Source: Tidjanibacter sp.
GTDB taxonomy: Bacteria > Bacteroidota > Bacteroidia > Bacteroidales > Rikenellaceae
Assembly: GCA_017396085.1 (NCBI GenBank)
Contig: JAFQNC010000030.1
Location: 1 to 51,880, forward strand
Length of the DNA stretch: 51,880 nucleotides
Direction of reading: 5' to 3'
Each line of letters opens with the position of its first letter. Within the stretch, counting starts at the first letter, position 1. Made by a program: the position numbers and the translations under genes. This document shows positions 33,110 through 41,454 of this stretch, one piece after another. The notes beneath the pieces were generated by a model. The model was given only the letters and a program-made list of their open reading frames with translations, made no database searches and had not been told where the DNA came from.

Positions 33110-33222
33110 ATAAAATTGAAAATGTAAAATTGAAAATTGAAAATTATTGGTTTTCTGCTTATTTCTGCCAAAACTTTGTTTTGTCAATTCTCAATTCTCA
33201 ATTCTCAATTCTCAATTTTGAA
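33110..33222. repeat. Converging heptamer arrays between lon and rpsA
   Basis: TTGAAAA heptamers (33118-33146) upstream of rpsA and CTCAATT heptamers (33186-33215) at the lon 3' end, in opposite orientations, flank an AT-rich centre that includes a CAAAAC/GTTTTG fragment of the B1 hairpin. Confidence 0.8.
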
Positions 33223-33224
33223 TT

Positions 33225-35645
33225 CTATTGCAGGGCGAGAGCGAGCACCTCGTCCACGGTGCGGACATAGGAGAATGTGAGCCCCTCAAGGTAGTCGGCC
33301 TTAATCTCCGAGATGTCCTTGCGGTTGTCCTCACACAGCACCAAGTGGTTGATACCGGCCCTCTTGGCAGCCAAAATCTTCTCCTTGATACCTCCCACGG
33401 GGAGCACTCGCCCACGCAGGGTGGTCTCGCCCGTCATTGCAAGGTGTTCGGTAACCCTGCGGCCCGTGTAGGTGGACACAATGCTCGTAACCATTGTGAT
33501 ACCTGCGCTGGGGCCATCCTTGGGGATTGCGCCCTCGGGCACGTGGATGTTAATATCCTGCTTCTCAAAGAGTTCTGTCGCAATGCCGAGTTCCTTGTGG
33601 TGTGCTTTGGTCCACTCCCAAGCAATGGTAGCCGACTCCTTCATCACATCACCGAGGTTACCCGTGAGGTTGAGCACGCCCTTGCCGGGGGTGAGCACCG
33701 ACTCGATGTAGAGGATGTCGCCCCCCACCTCGGTCCACGCCAGACCCGTAACCACGCCAACCATACCGCCCAAATCGTAGCGTTCCTTTTGGAATTTGGG
33801 CACACCCAAAATCTTGCGCACGTCATCCACGCTCACTGCGGGCTCATATGCCTCCTCAAAGCCAATCTGCTTGGCCCTATGGCGGGCGATTTTGGCGAGT
33901 TGCTTATCAAGCGAGCGCACGCCACTCTCGCGGGTGTAGTCCTCCACAATGGTAGCCATCACCTCACGACCAATGGTCATCTGCTCGGGCTTAACTCCGT
34001 GGGCCTCACACTGTTTGGCCACGAGGTGTCGCTCGGCAATTTCGAGTTTCTCGTCCATAATGTAGCCGGCGATGTTAATCATCTCCATACGGTCCCTGAG
34101 GGCTGCGCTGATGTTGCCCACGTTGTTGGCGGTGGCAATGAAGAGCACCTTTGAGAGGTCGTAGTCCACATCAATATAGTTGTCGTGGAAGGTGCTGTTC
34201 TGCTCGGGGTCAAGCACCTCAAGCAGTGCGCTCGAGGGGTCGCCGTGGTTGCTGCGGCTCACCTTGTCCACCTCGTCAAGGATAATCACAGGATTAGAGG
34301 AGCCACAGCGTTTGATGGTCTCAATGATACGTCCGGGCATTGAGCCGATGTAGGTGCGGCGGTGGCCACGAATCTCCGACTCGTCGTGCAGACCGCCGAG
34401 CGAAATGCGCCCGAACTTGCGCCCCAAAGCCTCAGCCACGCTCCTACCCAGCGAGGTCTTACCCACACCCGGAGGGCCATAGAGGCAGAGGATGGGCGAT
34501 TTGAGGTCGCCTTTGAGTTTGATGACCGAAAGGTGCTCCAAGATACGCTCCTTGACCTCCTCCAAGCCGTAGTGGTCCTCATCAAGCCTTGCACGGGCAC
34601 GAGCGAGGTCCATATTGTCCTCGGTGTACTCGCCCCAAGGGAGTTCCAACATCGTTTCGAGGTAGTTCATCTGCACCGAATACTCGGCCACAGCGGGGTT
34701 GAGTCGCTCCAACTTAGCCACCTCTTTTTCAAACTGTTTGCCAATCTCCTCGGTCCACTTCTTCTCCTTGGCACGCTCACGCAGGCGGGCAATATCGCTC
34801 TCATCGGTTTCACCCAACTCCTCCTGAATGGAGCGCATCTGCTGGTGCAGGTAGTACTCCTTCTGCTGTTGGTCAATATCGCGCTTAACCTTCGCCTGAA
34901 TTTTGTTCTTGAGTTCCACAAGTTGTTGCTCCTTCACAAGAATCTCCAACAACTTGCGACTGCGGGCCAGCAGACCCGGGGCCTCCAACAATTTCTGTCG
35001 GTCGGCATCCGAGAAGTCGAGGTTGGAGCAGATGAAGTTGATAATTCCTCGCTTGGAGTCTATGTTCTTAATGGCAAAAGAGGCCTCCTTGGGGATGTTG
35101 GGCGAGATGCTTATCACATTGAGGGCCACATCCTTGATGGTGTCCACCAAAGCCTCAAACTCCACGTTGTTACGCTCGGGAGCCACATCTTTGAGAATAT
35201 TGACCGTGGCCTTAAAATAGGGCTCGGTCTGCATATACTCAAGTACCTCAATCTTCTCCAATCCGTGGAGAATCACCGTGAGGTTACCATTGGGCATTTC
35301 AAGCACCTTGAGGATGCGTGCGGCGGTACCCACACGGTACATATCGTTGGTGGAGGGCTGCTCCACATCGGCATCTTTCTGCAACACGGCACCCAGCACG
35401 CCCGAACTCACCTCAATGTCGCGCACGAGTTTCATCGACTTCTCCCTGCCCACGGTAATGGGGGTGATGGCACCCGGGAAGAGCACCGAACTGCGCAACG
35501 ATAGAATGGGGAGCACGTTGGGGATGGTTACACCCTCGGCGAGTTCGTCTTCATCGCCCACGATGGGAATGACCTGATGATAGCCCTCGGCCACATCGCC
35601 GATGCCGGCCACGATTTCTACTTCTACGTTATCTTTCTTTCTCAT
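33225..35645 (-). CDS. lon: ATP-dependent protease Lon
   Basis: 806 aa. Cytoplasmic AAA+ serine protease that degrades misfolded and regulatory proteins. N-terminal LON substrate-binding domain (about 40-235, NVLPILSLRSSVLFPGAITP), a coiled-coil region, Walker A in LYGPPGVGKTSLGR (near 385), Walker B VIILDEVDKVS (near 455), and the protease domain with the catalytic serine in IPKDGPSAGITM (near 710) and lysine in GGIKEKILAAKRAG (near 755). All key residues are present. It has its own promoter and lies downstream of nothing on this strand; rpsA follows 206 bp later. The TAG stop is 3 bases from heptamers. Confidence 0.97.
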   Translation of the reverse strand: MRKKDNVEVEIVAGIGDVAEGYHQVIPIVGDEDELAEGVTIPNVLPILSLRSSVLFPGAITPITVGREKSMKLVRDIEVSSGVLGAVLQKDADVEQPSTNDMYRVGTAARILKVLEMPNGNLTVILHGLEKIEVLEYMQTEPYFKATVNILKDVAPERNNVEFEALVDTIKDVALNVISISPNIPKEASFAIKNIDSKRGIINFICSNLDFSDADRQKLLEAPGLLARSRKLLEILVKEQQLVELKNKIQAKVKRDIDQQQKEYYLHQQMRSIQEELGETDESDIARLRERAKEKKWTEEIGKQFEKEVAKLERLNPAVAEYSVQMNYLETMLELPWGEYTEDNMDLARARARLDEDHYGLEEVKERILEHLSVIKLKGDLKSPILCLYGPPGVGKTSLGRSVAEALGRKFGRISLGGLHDESEIRGHRRTYIGSMPGRIIETIKRCGSSNPVIILDEVDKVSRSNHGDPSSALLEVLDPEQNSTFHDNYIDVDYDLSKVLFIATANNVGNISAALRDRMEMINIAGYIMDEKLEIAERHLVAKQCEAHGVKPEQMTIGREVMATIVEDYTRESGVRSLDKQLAKIARHRAKQIGFEEAYEPAVSVDDVRKILGVPKFQKERYDLGGMVGVVTGLAWTEVGGDILYIESVLTPGKGVLNLTGNLGDVMKESATIAWEWTKAHHKELGIATELFEKQDINIHVPEGAIPKDGPSAGITMVTSIVSTYTGRRVTEHLAMTGETTLRGRVLPVGGIKEKILAAKRAGINHLVLCEDNRKDISEIKADYLEGLTFSYVRTVDEVLALALQ

Positions 35646-35707
35646 ATTTTAATGTTAGTTTTTCAAAACCGGTGTATGTGTTCGTATGATTGCAACTCAC
35701 TGTTTGT

Positions 35708-35719
35708 TGCAACGTTGCA
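35708..35719. promoter_or_regulatory. Palindrome TGCAACGTTGCA in the lon leader
   Basis: A perfect 12-bp palindrome; a further TTGCAAC copy lies about 15-20 bp away (35690-35697). It sits between the lon -7 box and the start codon, so it may be an operator or leader element. Function is unknown. Confidence 0.45.
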
Positions 35720-35762
35720 TCTACCACATTGCGACAAATAGCCACAATAAGGAAAATCGCCA

Positions 35763-35770
35763 CAAATATA
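35763..35770 (-). promoter_or_regulatory. -7 box (TATATTTG) of lon
   Basis: Matches TAnnTTTG on the minus strand, 118 bp before the lon start, implying a leader of about 110 nt. Confidence 0.5.
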
Positions 35771-35864
35771 ACGACTTTCGTGCCCAAAACGTCTTTCCCA
35801 CCCAAAAAGTTATTAACAAAATATAAGGAGATAACCGAAAGCAGGTGGAAGGTGAAGGGAGGAG

Positions 35865-36072
35865 ATTTAAGGCCCTTAAAGCCCCTAAAGCCTTTAATGC
35901 CTTTAATGCCCTTAAAGCCCCTAAGGCCCAGTCGGCAACAGACGCCCCCGCCACTCCGTGGCACCCCCTCTAACTCAGAGGGGGACAATTTTGAATTTTG
36001 AATTCCCTTTCTGCCCTTTCTGCTCTTTCTGCTCTTAATTCTCAATTCTCAATTTTCAATTTTCAATTCTAT
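35865..36072. repeat. Repeat mosaic between lon and valS
   Basis: The rest of a 484-bp gap: TTAAAGCCC-type 9-mers (35867-35929), an AGTCGGCAAC unit, a hairpin CCCCCTCT/AGAGGGGG (about 35963-35984), TTTTGAA heptamers (35989-36004), TTTCTGCCC 9-mers (36003-36034), and CAATTCT/CAATTTT heptamers (36037-36070) that touch the valS promoter. Confidence 0.85.
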
Positions 36073-36076
36073 TCCG

Positions 36077-36084
36077 TATCTTTG
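36077..36084 (+). promoter_or_regulatory. -7 box (TATCTTTG) of valS
   Basis: A perfect TAnnTTTG match 45 bp before the valS ATG, with CAATTTT heptamers filling the upstream promoter region. Confidence 0.75.
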
Positions 36085-36129
36085 TGGGTTATTCGGCACA
36101 GAAAGAAAACAACAAAAAACACATATACT

Positions 36130-38760
36130 ATGGAACTCGTAGAAAAATACTCACCCCAAACCATTGAAAGCAAGTGGTATGACTACTGGATGGAGCACCG
36201 TATGTTCCACTCCGAGCCCGACCACCGCACACCCTACACCATCGTTATCCCCCCACCAAACGTAACCGGTATGCTCCATATGGGCCATATGCTCAACAAC
36301 ACCCTCCAAGATGTGCTCATCCGCAGGGCTCGTATGCAGGGCCTCAACGCCTGCTGGGTACCCGGCACCGACCACGCCTCCATTGCAACCGAGGCCAAGG
36401 TGGTGGCCAAACTCAAAGCCGAGGGCATTGAGAAGAGCGACCTCACAAGGGAGCAATTCCTCGCCCACGCTTGGGAGTGGAAGGAGAAACACGGCGGCAT
36501 CATCCTCAAGCAACTCCGCAAACTCGGTGCTTCGTGCGACTGGGAGCGCACCTGCTTCACTATGGACGATGCACGCACCGAGGGTGTAATCAAGGTCTTT
36601 GTGGACCTCTACAACAAGGGGAAAATCTACCGTGGCGTGAGGATGGTAAACTGGGACCCCTCGGCACAAACCGCCCTCTCCGATGAGGAGGTTATCTACA
36701 AGGAGTCGCAGGGTAAGTTCTACTACCTGCGCTACAAGGTGGAGGGCTCCGACCGCAGTCTGATTGTGGCCACCACACGCCCCGAGACCATCTTGGGCGA
36801 CTCGGCAGTGTGTGTGAACCCCAACGACCCCCGCTATGCCGACCTACCCGAGGATGCAAGGGTGATTGTACCCCTCGTGGGTCGCAGTGTGCCCGTAATC
36901 AGGGATGAGTATGTGGACATTGAGTTCGGTACGGGTGCCCTGAAAGTAACCCCTGCACACGATGTGAACGACTATATGCTCGGCGAGAAATATGGCCTTG
37001 AAACCATCGATATCTTCAACCCCGATGGTACCATCAACGACAAGGTGGGGCTCTACGTGGGTATGGACCGCTTTGAGTGCCGCAAGGTCATTGAGGGCGA
37101 CCTCGAAGCAGCAGGACTGCTGGAGAAAACCGAGGCCTACACAAACAACGTGGGCTACTCGGAGCGCACGGGTGTGGCCATTGAGCCCAAACTCTCGATG
37201 CAGTGGTTCCTCTCGATGGACGAACTCGCCAAGCCCGCAACCGCAGCCGTGGCCGAGGACATCATCAAGTTTGTGCCCGAGAAGTACAAAAACACCTACC
37301 GCCACTGGATGGAGAACATCAAAGATTGGTGCATCTCGCGTCAGCTGTGGTGGGGCCAGAGGATACCTGCGTGGTATCTGCCCAAGGGTGGCTTTGTGGT
37401 GGCCGAGAACGAGGCCGAGGCACTGGAGTTGGCAAAGGCAAAGAGTGGCGACAGCACCCTCACGCTGGCCGACCTTCGTCAAGACGAGGATGTGCTCGAC
37501 ACGTGGTTCAGTTCGTGGCTGTGGCCCATCAGTGTCTTTGACGGCATCCGCAACCCCGACAATGAGGAAATCAAATACTACTACCCCACCAACGACCTTG
37601 TAACCGGTCCCGACATCATCTTCTTCTGGGTGGCCCGAATGATTATGGCCGGCTATGAGTGGCGAGGCGAGAGGCCCTTCAACCACGTCTACTTCACCGG
37701 TATCGTGAGGGATAAACTCGGTCGCAAGATGTCCAAGCAGCTCGGCAACTCGCCCGACCCGCTGGACCTCATCGCACAGTATGGTGCCGATGGTGTGAGG
37801 GTGGCACTTATGCTCTGCACTTCGGCAGGCAACGACCTGATGTTTGACGAGAGCCTCTGCGAGCAGGGCCGCAACTTCTGTAACAAGATTTGGAATGCCT
37901 ACCGACTGTTGGGTACTTGGAGTGTAGACGAGGCTGCCGCACAGCCCGACCACAGTGCCAAGGCCATTGAGTGGTTTGAGTCGGTGCTCAACAAGGCCAC
38001 GGCCGAGATTAACGACCACTTTGCCGCCTACCGCATTTCGGATGCGATGATGGCCGCCTACAAACTTTTCTGGGACGACTTCAGCGGTTGGTACTTGGAG
38101 ATGGTTAAGCCCACGTGGGGCTCGCCCATTGATGGGGCCACCATCCGTGCCACCAAGCGTTTCTTTGAGCGACTGCTCGAACTGCTGCACCCCTTTATGC
38201 CCTTCGTTACGGAGGAGTTGTGGCAAAACATTGCCGAGCGCAAGGAGGGCGAGAGCATTATGTTTGCCGAGCAGCCCACCGAACTTCCCTACGATGAGAA
38301 GATGCTCGCCGAGTTTGACCTCGCAAGGGAGGTGGTGAGCGCAGTGCGCAATATCAGGGCCAAGCAGAACGTTCCCAATAAGGAGCAGGTTGCTTTGGAG
38401 GTTATTGCCGACACCAACTACCACCCCGCCTACAACTGCGTGGTGAGCAAGATGGCCAACCTCTCGGCAATCACCGAGGTGAGCGAGAAGAACCCCACGG
38501 CGGCTGCCTTCATTGTGAAGACCACCGAGTACTTTGTGCCGATGAGTGCCAACATCAACGTGGAGGAGGAGATGGCCAAGATGACCAAGGAGTTGGCCCA
38601 CTACGAGGGCTTCCTCAAGGGCGTGCTGGCCAAGTTGGGCAACGAGAGGTTTGTGGCCAACGCTCCCGCCGCAGTGGTGGAGAACGAGCGCAACAAGCAG
38701 CGTGATGCCGAAGCCAAAATCGCCGCCCTCAAGGAGCGAATGGCAGCGTTGAAAAATTAA
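36130..38760 (+). CDS. valS: Valyl-tRNA synthetase
   Basis: 876 aa. Class I synthetase charging tRNA-Val. Signature HIGH-type motif [20 protein letters not shown] (near 38-57), CP1 editing domain (about 190-345, with [19 protein letters not shown]), KMSKS-type motif [18 protein letters not shown] (near 530), anticodon-binding helical domain (about 600-770) and the C-terminal coiled-coil arm (about 810-876). I chose the ATG at 36130 from the promoter position and the family start [19 protein letters not shown]. The TAA stop is 4 bases from TTGAAAA heptamers. Confidence 0.97.
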   Translation: MELVEKYSPQTIESKWYDYWMEHRMFHSEPDHRTPYTIVIPPPNVTGMLHMGHMLNNTLQDVLIRRARMQGLNACWVPGTDHASIATEAKVVAKLKAEGIEKSDLTREQFLAHAWEWKEKHGGIILKQLRKLGASCDWERTCFTMDDARTEGVIKVFVDLYNKGKIYRGVRMVNWDPSAQTALSDEEVIYKESQGKFYYLRYKVEGSDRSLIVATTRPETILGDSAVCVNPNDPRYADLPEDARVIVPLVGRSVPVIRDEYVDIEFGTGALKVTPAHDVNDYMLGEKYGLETIDIFNPDGTINDKVGLYVGMDRFECRKVIEGDLEAAGLLEKTEAYTNNVGYSERTGVAIEPKLSMQWFLSMDELAKPATAAVAEDIIKFVPEKYKNTYRHWMENIKDWCISRQLWWGQRIPAWYLPKGGFVVAENEAEALELAKAKSGDSTLTLADLRQDEDVLDTWFSSWLWPISVFDGIRNPDNEEIKYYYPTNDLVTGPDIIFFWVARMIMAGYEWRGERPFNHVYFTGIVRDKLGRKMSKQLGNSPDPLDLIAQYGADGVRVALMLCTSAGNDLMFDESLCEQGRNFCNKIWNAYRLLGTWSVDEAAAQPDHSAKAIEWFESVLNKATAEINDHFAAYRISDAMMAAYKLFWDDFSGWYLEMVKPTWGSPIDGATIRATKRFFERLLELLHPFMPFVTEELWQNIAERKEGESIMFAEQPTELPYDEKMLAEFDLAREVVSAVRNIRAKQNVPNKEQVALEVIADTNYHPAYNCVVSKMANLSAITEVSEKNPTAAAFIVKTTEYFVPMSANINVEEEMAKMTKELAHYEGFLKGVLAKLGNERFVANAPAAVVENERNKQRDAEAKIAALKERMAALKN

Positions 38761-38762
38761 CA

Positions 38763-38788
38763 ATGGAAAATTGAAAATTGAAAATTAA
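38763..38788 (+). repeat. TTGAAAA heptamers after valS
   Basis: GGAAAATTGAAAATTG followed by AAAATTAAGG. Forms the left side of a pair of inverted arrays that enclose the four-helix-bundle gene. Confidence 0.8.
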
Positions 38789-38837
38789 GGAGCCTGCGGC
38801 GCTATTTTAGACTTGCCAAAGGCTCAATGTAAGCGCA

Positions 38838-39194
38838 ATGAATAGCACAAACATTATTGCCGAAAAGACAAAAAAGTTTGCAATTCGCATCGTCAAATTT
38901 GCGAAATTCCTACGCCAAGAAGGTGTGGATGTTATCATTGTGCGTCAGTTGCTCAAAAGCGGAACAAGCATTGGAGCCAACACTCGTGAAAGCTCCAATG
39001 CCCAGAGTAAAGACGACTTCATACACAAATTATCAATTGCGTTGAAGGAGGCTGACGAAACCGCCTATTGGTTGGAGTTGCTGGTAGGAGCCGAGGATAT
39101 TACACAAAAACAATTCGACTCGCTCAATGCCGACCTCAAAGAGATTATTGCTCTGTTAACATCAATAATCAAAACAAGCAAAGGAATACAATAA
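38838..39194 (+). CDS. Four-helix bundle protein (23S rRNA IVS-type, S23 family)
   Basis: 118 aa. Helical protein of the family found inside intervening sequences of 23S rRNA genes and as stand-alone copies in Bacteroidetes; function unsettled, sometimes linked with retron or other mobile cassettes. Recognised by FAKFLRQEGVDVIIVRQLLK, SGTSIGANTRESSNAQSKDD (near 43-62), FIHKLSIALKEADETAYWLE and the C-terminal LKEIIALLTSIIKTSK. Its codons are more AT-rich than those of valS or the TPR gene, suggesting acquisition. It is enclosed by inverted heptamer arrays and by GCGGCGC/GGCGCAC motifs, so it may have arrived as a small cassette. Confidence 0.88.
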   Translation: MNSTNIIAEKTKKFAIRIVKFAKFLRQEGVDVIIVRQLLKSGTSIGANTRESSNAQSKDDFIHKLSIALKEADETAYWLELLVGAEDITQKQFDSLNADLKEIIALLTSIIKTSKGIQ

Positions 39195-39221
39195 ACACTA
39201 CGCCCAAAGGCGCACCACAAT

Positions 39222-39252
39222 TTTCCATTTTCAATTTTCAATTTTCAATTTA
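39222..39252 (+). repeat. CAATTTT heptamers before the TPR gene
   Basis: TTTTCCATTTTCAATTTTCA and further CAATTT units, in the orientation opposite to the array at 38763-38788. Confidence 0.8.
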
Positions 39253-39267
39253 ATAACCAAAGGTTAT
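39253..39267 (+). promoter_or_regulatory. Inverted repeat at the TPR gene start
   Basis: ATAACC-AAA-GGTTAT, ending 1 base before the ATG at 39269. A small hairpin here could affect translation initiation. Confidence 0.4.
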
Positions 39268-39268
39268 A

Positions 39269-41224
39269 ATGAAACGACTACTCACCATATTAGCAACATT
39301 GGTCATACTGTGTGTAGGCTCTGCCAACGCACAGTACAACCAGCGCTACATATCGTGGGCAAGTCGTAACTTCCTTGCAGCCGACAACTACAAGGACGCC
39401 ATCGAAATCCTCAACATCCTCCTGCGCACCAACAAAGAGTCGCACGAGGCATACTATCTGCGTGGTTATGCCAAACTCGGGCTGGGCGACCTGCTCGGCG
39501 CCGAGGCCGACCTCACCGAGGCCCTACGCCTCAACCCCGTCTACACCGAAGCATTCCACTACCGTGGCATTGTACGCTCCGAGTTGGGTAACTACGATGA
39601 CGCTGTGGGCGACTTCGCCGCAGCCATCGACCTAAGGCCCGACCTGCCCAACTCCTACTACTCAAGGGGAGTAACCCACCTGCGCAACAAAAACTACGTC
39701 AAGGCGCTGGTGGACTTCGATGTCATCCTGCGCTTTACGGACAAGGATGCTCAAACCCACATCAACCGTGGTGTGGCCCTGCTCAACCTCAAAGACACAC
39801 TTGGGGCACACAGTTGTTTCGACAAGGCCATACGCACCAATCGTGAGTACACCGAGGGCTACAATCAGAAGGCTATGTTGCTGATGTCCGAGGGTAAGAA
39901 CGAGGAGGCCTTGGAGAACTTCAATATGGCCATCCGGTGCGACAGCACCTACCTGCAACCCCTCTTCAACCGAGCCATCGTGTACTGCAATCTGGAACGT
40001 TACGAGGAGGCACTCAAAGACTACCAGAGGGTGGTTGAGTTGGACGAGTATGTGGTGGGTGGCTACTACAATATGGCCATCGTCTACGCCATACGTGGCG
40101 AGTGGGCCGAGGCGTTGGAGAACTACGACAAGGTCATCCTCCACGCACCCGACAACGTGAAGGGCTATTTCAACCGTGCGGGCATCTATGCCGAGTTGGG
40201 GCGTTATGCCGAGGCGTTGGGCGACTACACCAAGGCCATAGAACTCTACCCCGACTTTGCCAACGCCTACCTCTCACGTGCGCTCGTCAAGGACCGAGTC
40301 TACGACCTTGCGGGTGCCAACCACGACCGAGCCATTGCCGCACGCAAAATTGAGGAGTATGAGGCCCGATTGGAGGAAAACCCCGATGAGTTCTCAATCT
40401 ATGCCGACACCTCGCGCCACTTCAACCAACTCGTGTCGTTTGAGTCGAGGTTGGCCGAGCGCAGGTTGCAGGAGGGCGAGCAGGGGGAGATTACACTCCG
40501 CCCGATGTTCCGCTTTACCCTCACCGCACCCACCACCGTGGAGTCGCACCGCTACTATGTGGAGCCACTGGAGCAGTTTGAGGCCTCGGTGGGCGACAGC
40601 AACATTGTTTTCAGTTGTGGCGACACCTCGCTCTCCGAGGAGGAGGTAGCCGTACTCAACGGAGCCTACGAGCGTGAGTCGCTGGGCGAGAGTTGGCAGG
40701 GAGCCTTCAAATATGGCATCAGCCAACTCTGCGTAAGGCAGTACACCTCGGCTGTGGGCCTACTATCGGATGCCATAGCACTGCTGCCCGACAACCCGTT
40801 CCTCTACCTCAACCGTGCCGCTGCAAGGTGTGAGATGATTGACTTCATCAGCTCCATCAACCGCACCGACCGCATCTCCATCGACTCGGAGATGAAGCCC
40901 GGCCACGTGGTGGAGAGGCACTACAACTATGGCGATGCCATTGCCGACCTCAACAAAGCCATTGAGTTGGCTCCGCAGGTGGCCTACCTATATTACAATA
41001 GGGGCAACCTACACGCACTCTCGGGCGATATGCCTGCCGCCTATGAGGACTTCACGAGGGCCATTGAGTTGGCTCCGGAGTTGGCCGAGGCGTGGTTCAA
41101 CCGAGGACTTGTACAACTCTATATGAAGGATACGCGCAAGGGTTGCATTGACCTGAGCAAGGCAGGCGAGTTGGGCATAAAGGATGCCTACACGGTGCTA
41201 AAACGCTACAATAGAGGGAATTGA
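39269..41224 (+). CDS. Secreted or periplasmic tetratricopeptide (TPR) repeat protein
   Basis: 651 aa. A signal peptide (MKRLLTILATLVILCVGSAN, cut before AQYN) precedes about ten TPRs (25-360; for example YYLRGYAKLGLGDLLGAEAD, NSYYSRGVTHLRNKNYVKAL), a non-repeat segment (about 370-470), and three or four more TPRs (470-645, YLYYNRGNLHALSGDMPAAY). TPRs act as protein-binding scaffolds; the partner is unknown. Related proteins are common in Bacteroidetes envelopes. The two TPR blocks with a strand-rich middle suggest two binding modules. The GGGAATTGA end shows the stop codon inside heptamers. Confidence 0.85.
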   Translation: MKRLLTILATLVILCVGSANAQYNQRYISWASRNFLAADNYKDAIEILNILLRTNKESHEAYYLRGYAKLGLGDLLGAEADLTEALRLNPVYTEAFHYRGIVRSELGNYDDAVGDFAAAIDLRPDLPNSYYSRGVTHLRNKNYVKALVDFDVILRFTDKDAQTHINRGVALLNLKDTLGAHSCFDKAIRTNREYTEGYNQKAMLLMSEGKNEEALENFNMAIRCDSTYLQPLFNRAIVYCNLERYEEALKDYQRVVELDEYVVGGYYNMAIVYAIRGEWAEALENYDKVILHAPDNVKGYFNRAGIYAELGRYAEALGDYTKAIELYPDFANAYLSRALVKDRVYDLAGANHDRAIAARKIEEYEARLEENPDEFSIYADTSRHFNQLVSFESRLAERRLQEGEQGEITLRPMFRFTLTAPTTVESHRYYVEPLEQFEASVGDSNIVFSCGDTSLSEEEVAVLNGAYERESLGESWQGAFKYGISQLCVRQYTSAVGLLSDAIALLPDNPFLYLNRAAARCEMIDFISSINRTDRISIDSEMKPGHVVERHYNYGDAIADLNKAIELAPQVAYLYYNRGNLHALSGDMPAAYEDFTRAIELAPELAEAWFNRGLVQLYMKDTRKGCIDLSKAGELGIKDAYTVLKRYNRGN

Positions 41225-41450
41225 AAATTGAAAATTGAAAATTGAGAAAGTTGCGAGTAAGCGAGGGCAGAGGGTGCTTGCACACTTTGCCGAGCGAGAG
41301 CAACTAAAAGCCACCGAAGGTGGGTTAATTGAAAATTAAAGTCCTTAAGGGCTTTAAGGGCTTTAAGGACCTTAAAAAACCCAGTCGGCCCAGTCGGCTT
41401 AGGAATTAGAAAAGATACTCAAACAAATAAAAACACAAAAAAAGAAGAAA
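41215..41450. repeat. Repeat mosaic between the TPR and MFS genes
   Basis: TTGAAAA heptamers (41219-41243), a B2 module (41248-41327) identical to the copy at 8791-8870, TTAAGGGCT-type 9-mers (41340-41375), AGTCGGCCC 9-mers (41383-41397) and a K-like motif TTAGAAAAGATACTC (41405-41419). Confidence 0.88.
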
Positions 41451-41454
41451 AACA

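Noticed and set aside
34362..35504. Plus-strand open frame (380 codons) over lon
   Set aside because: Antisense shadow of lon; no recognisable product.
36844..38763. Long minus-strand open frame (639 codons) over valS
   Set aside because: Shadow of valS with no domain and no promoter.
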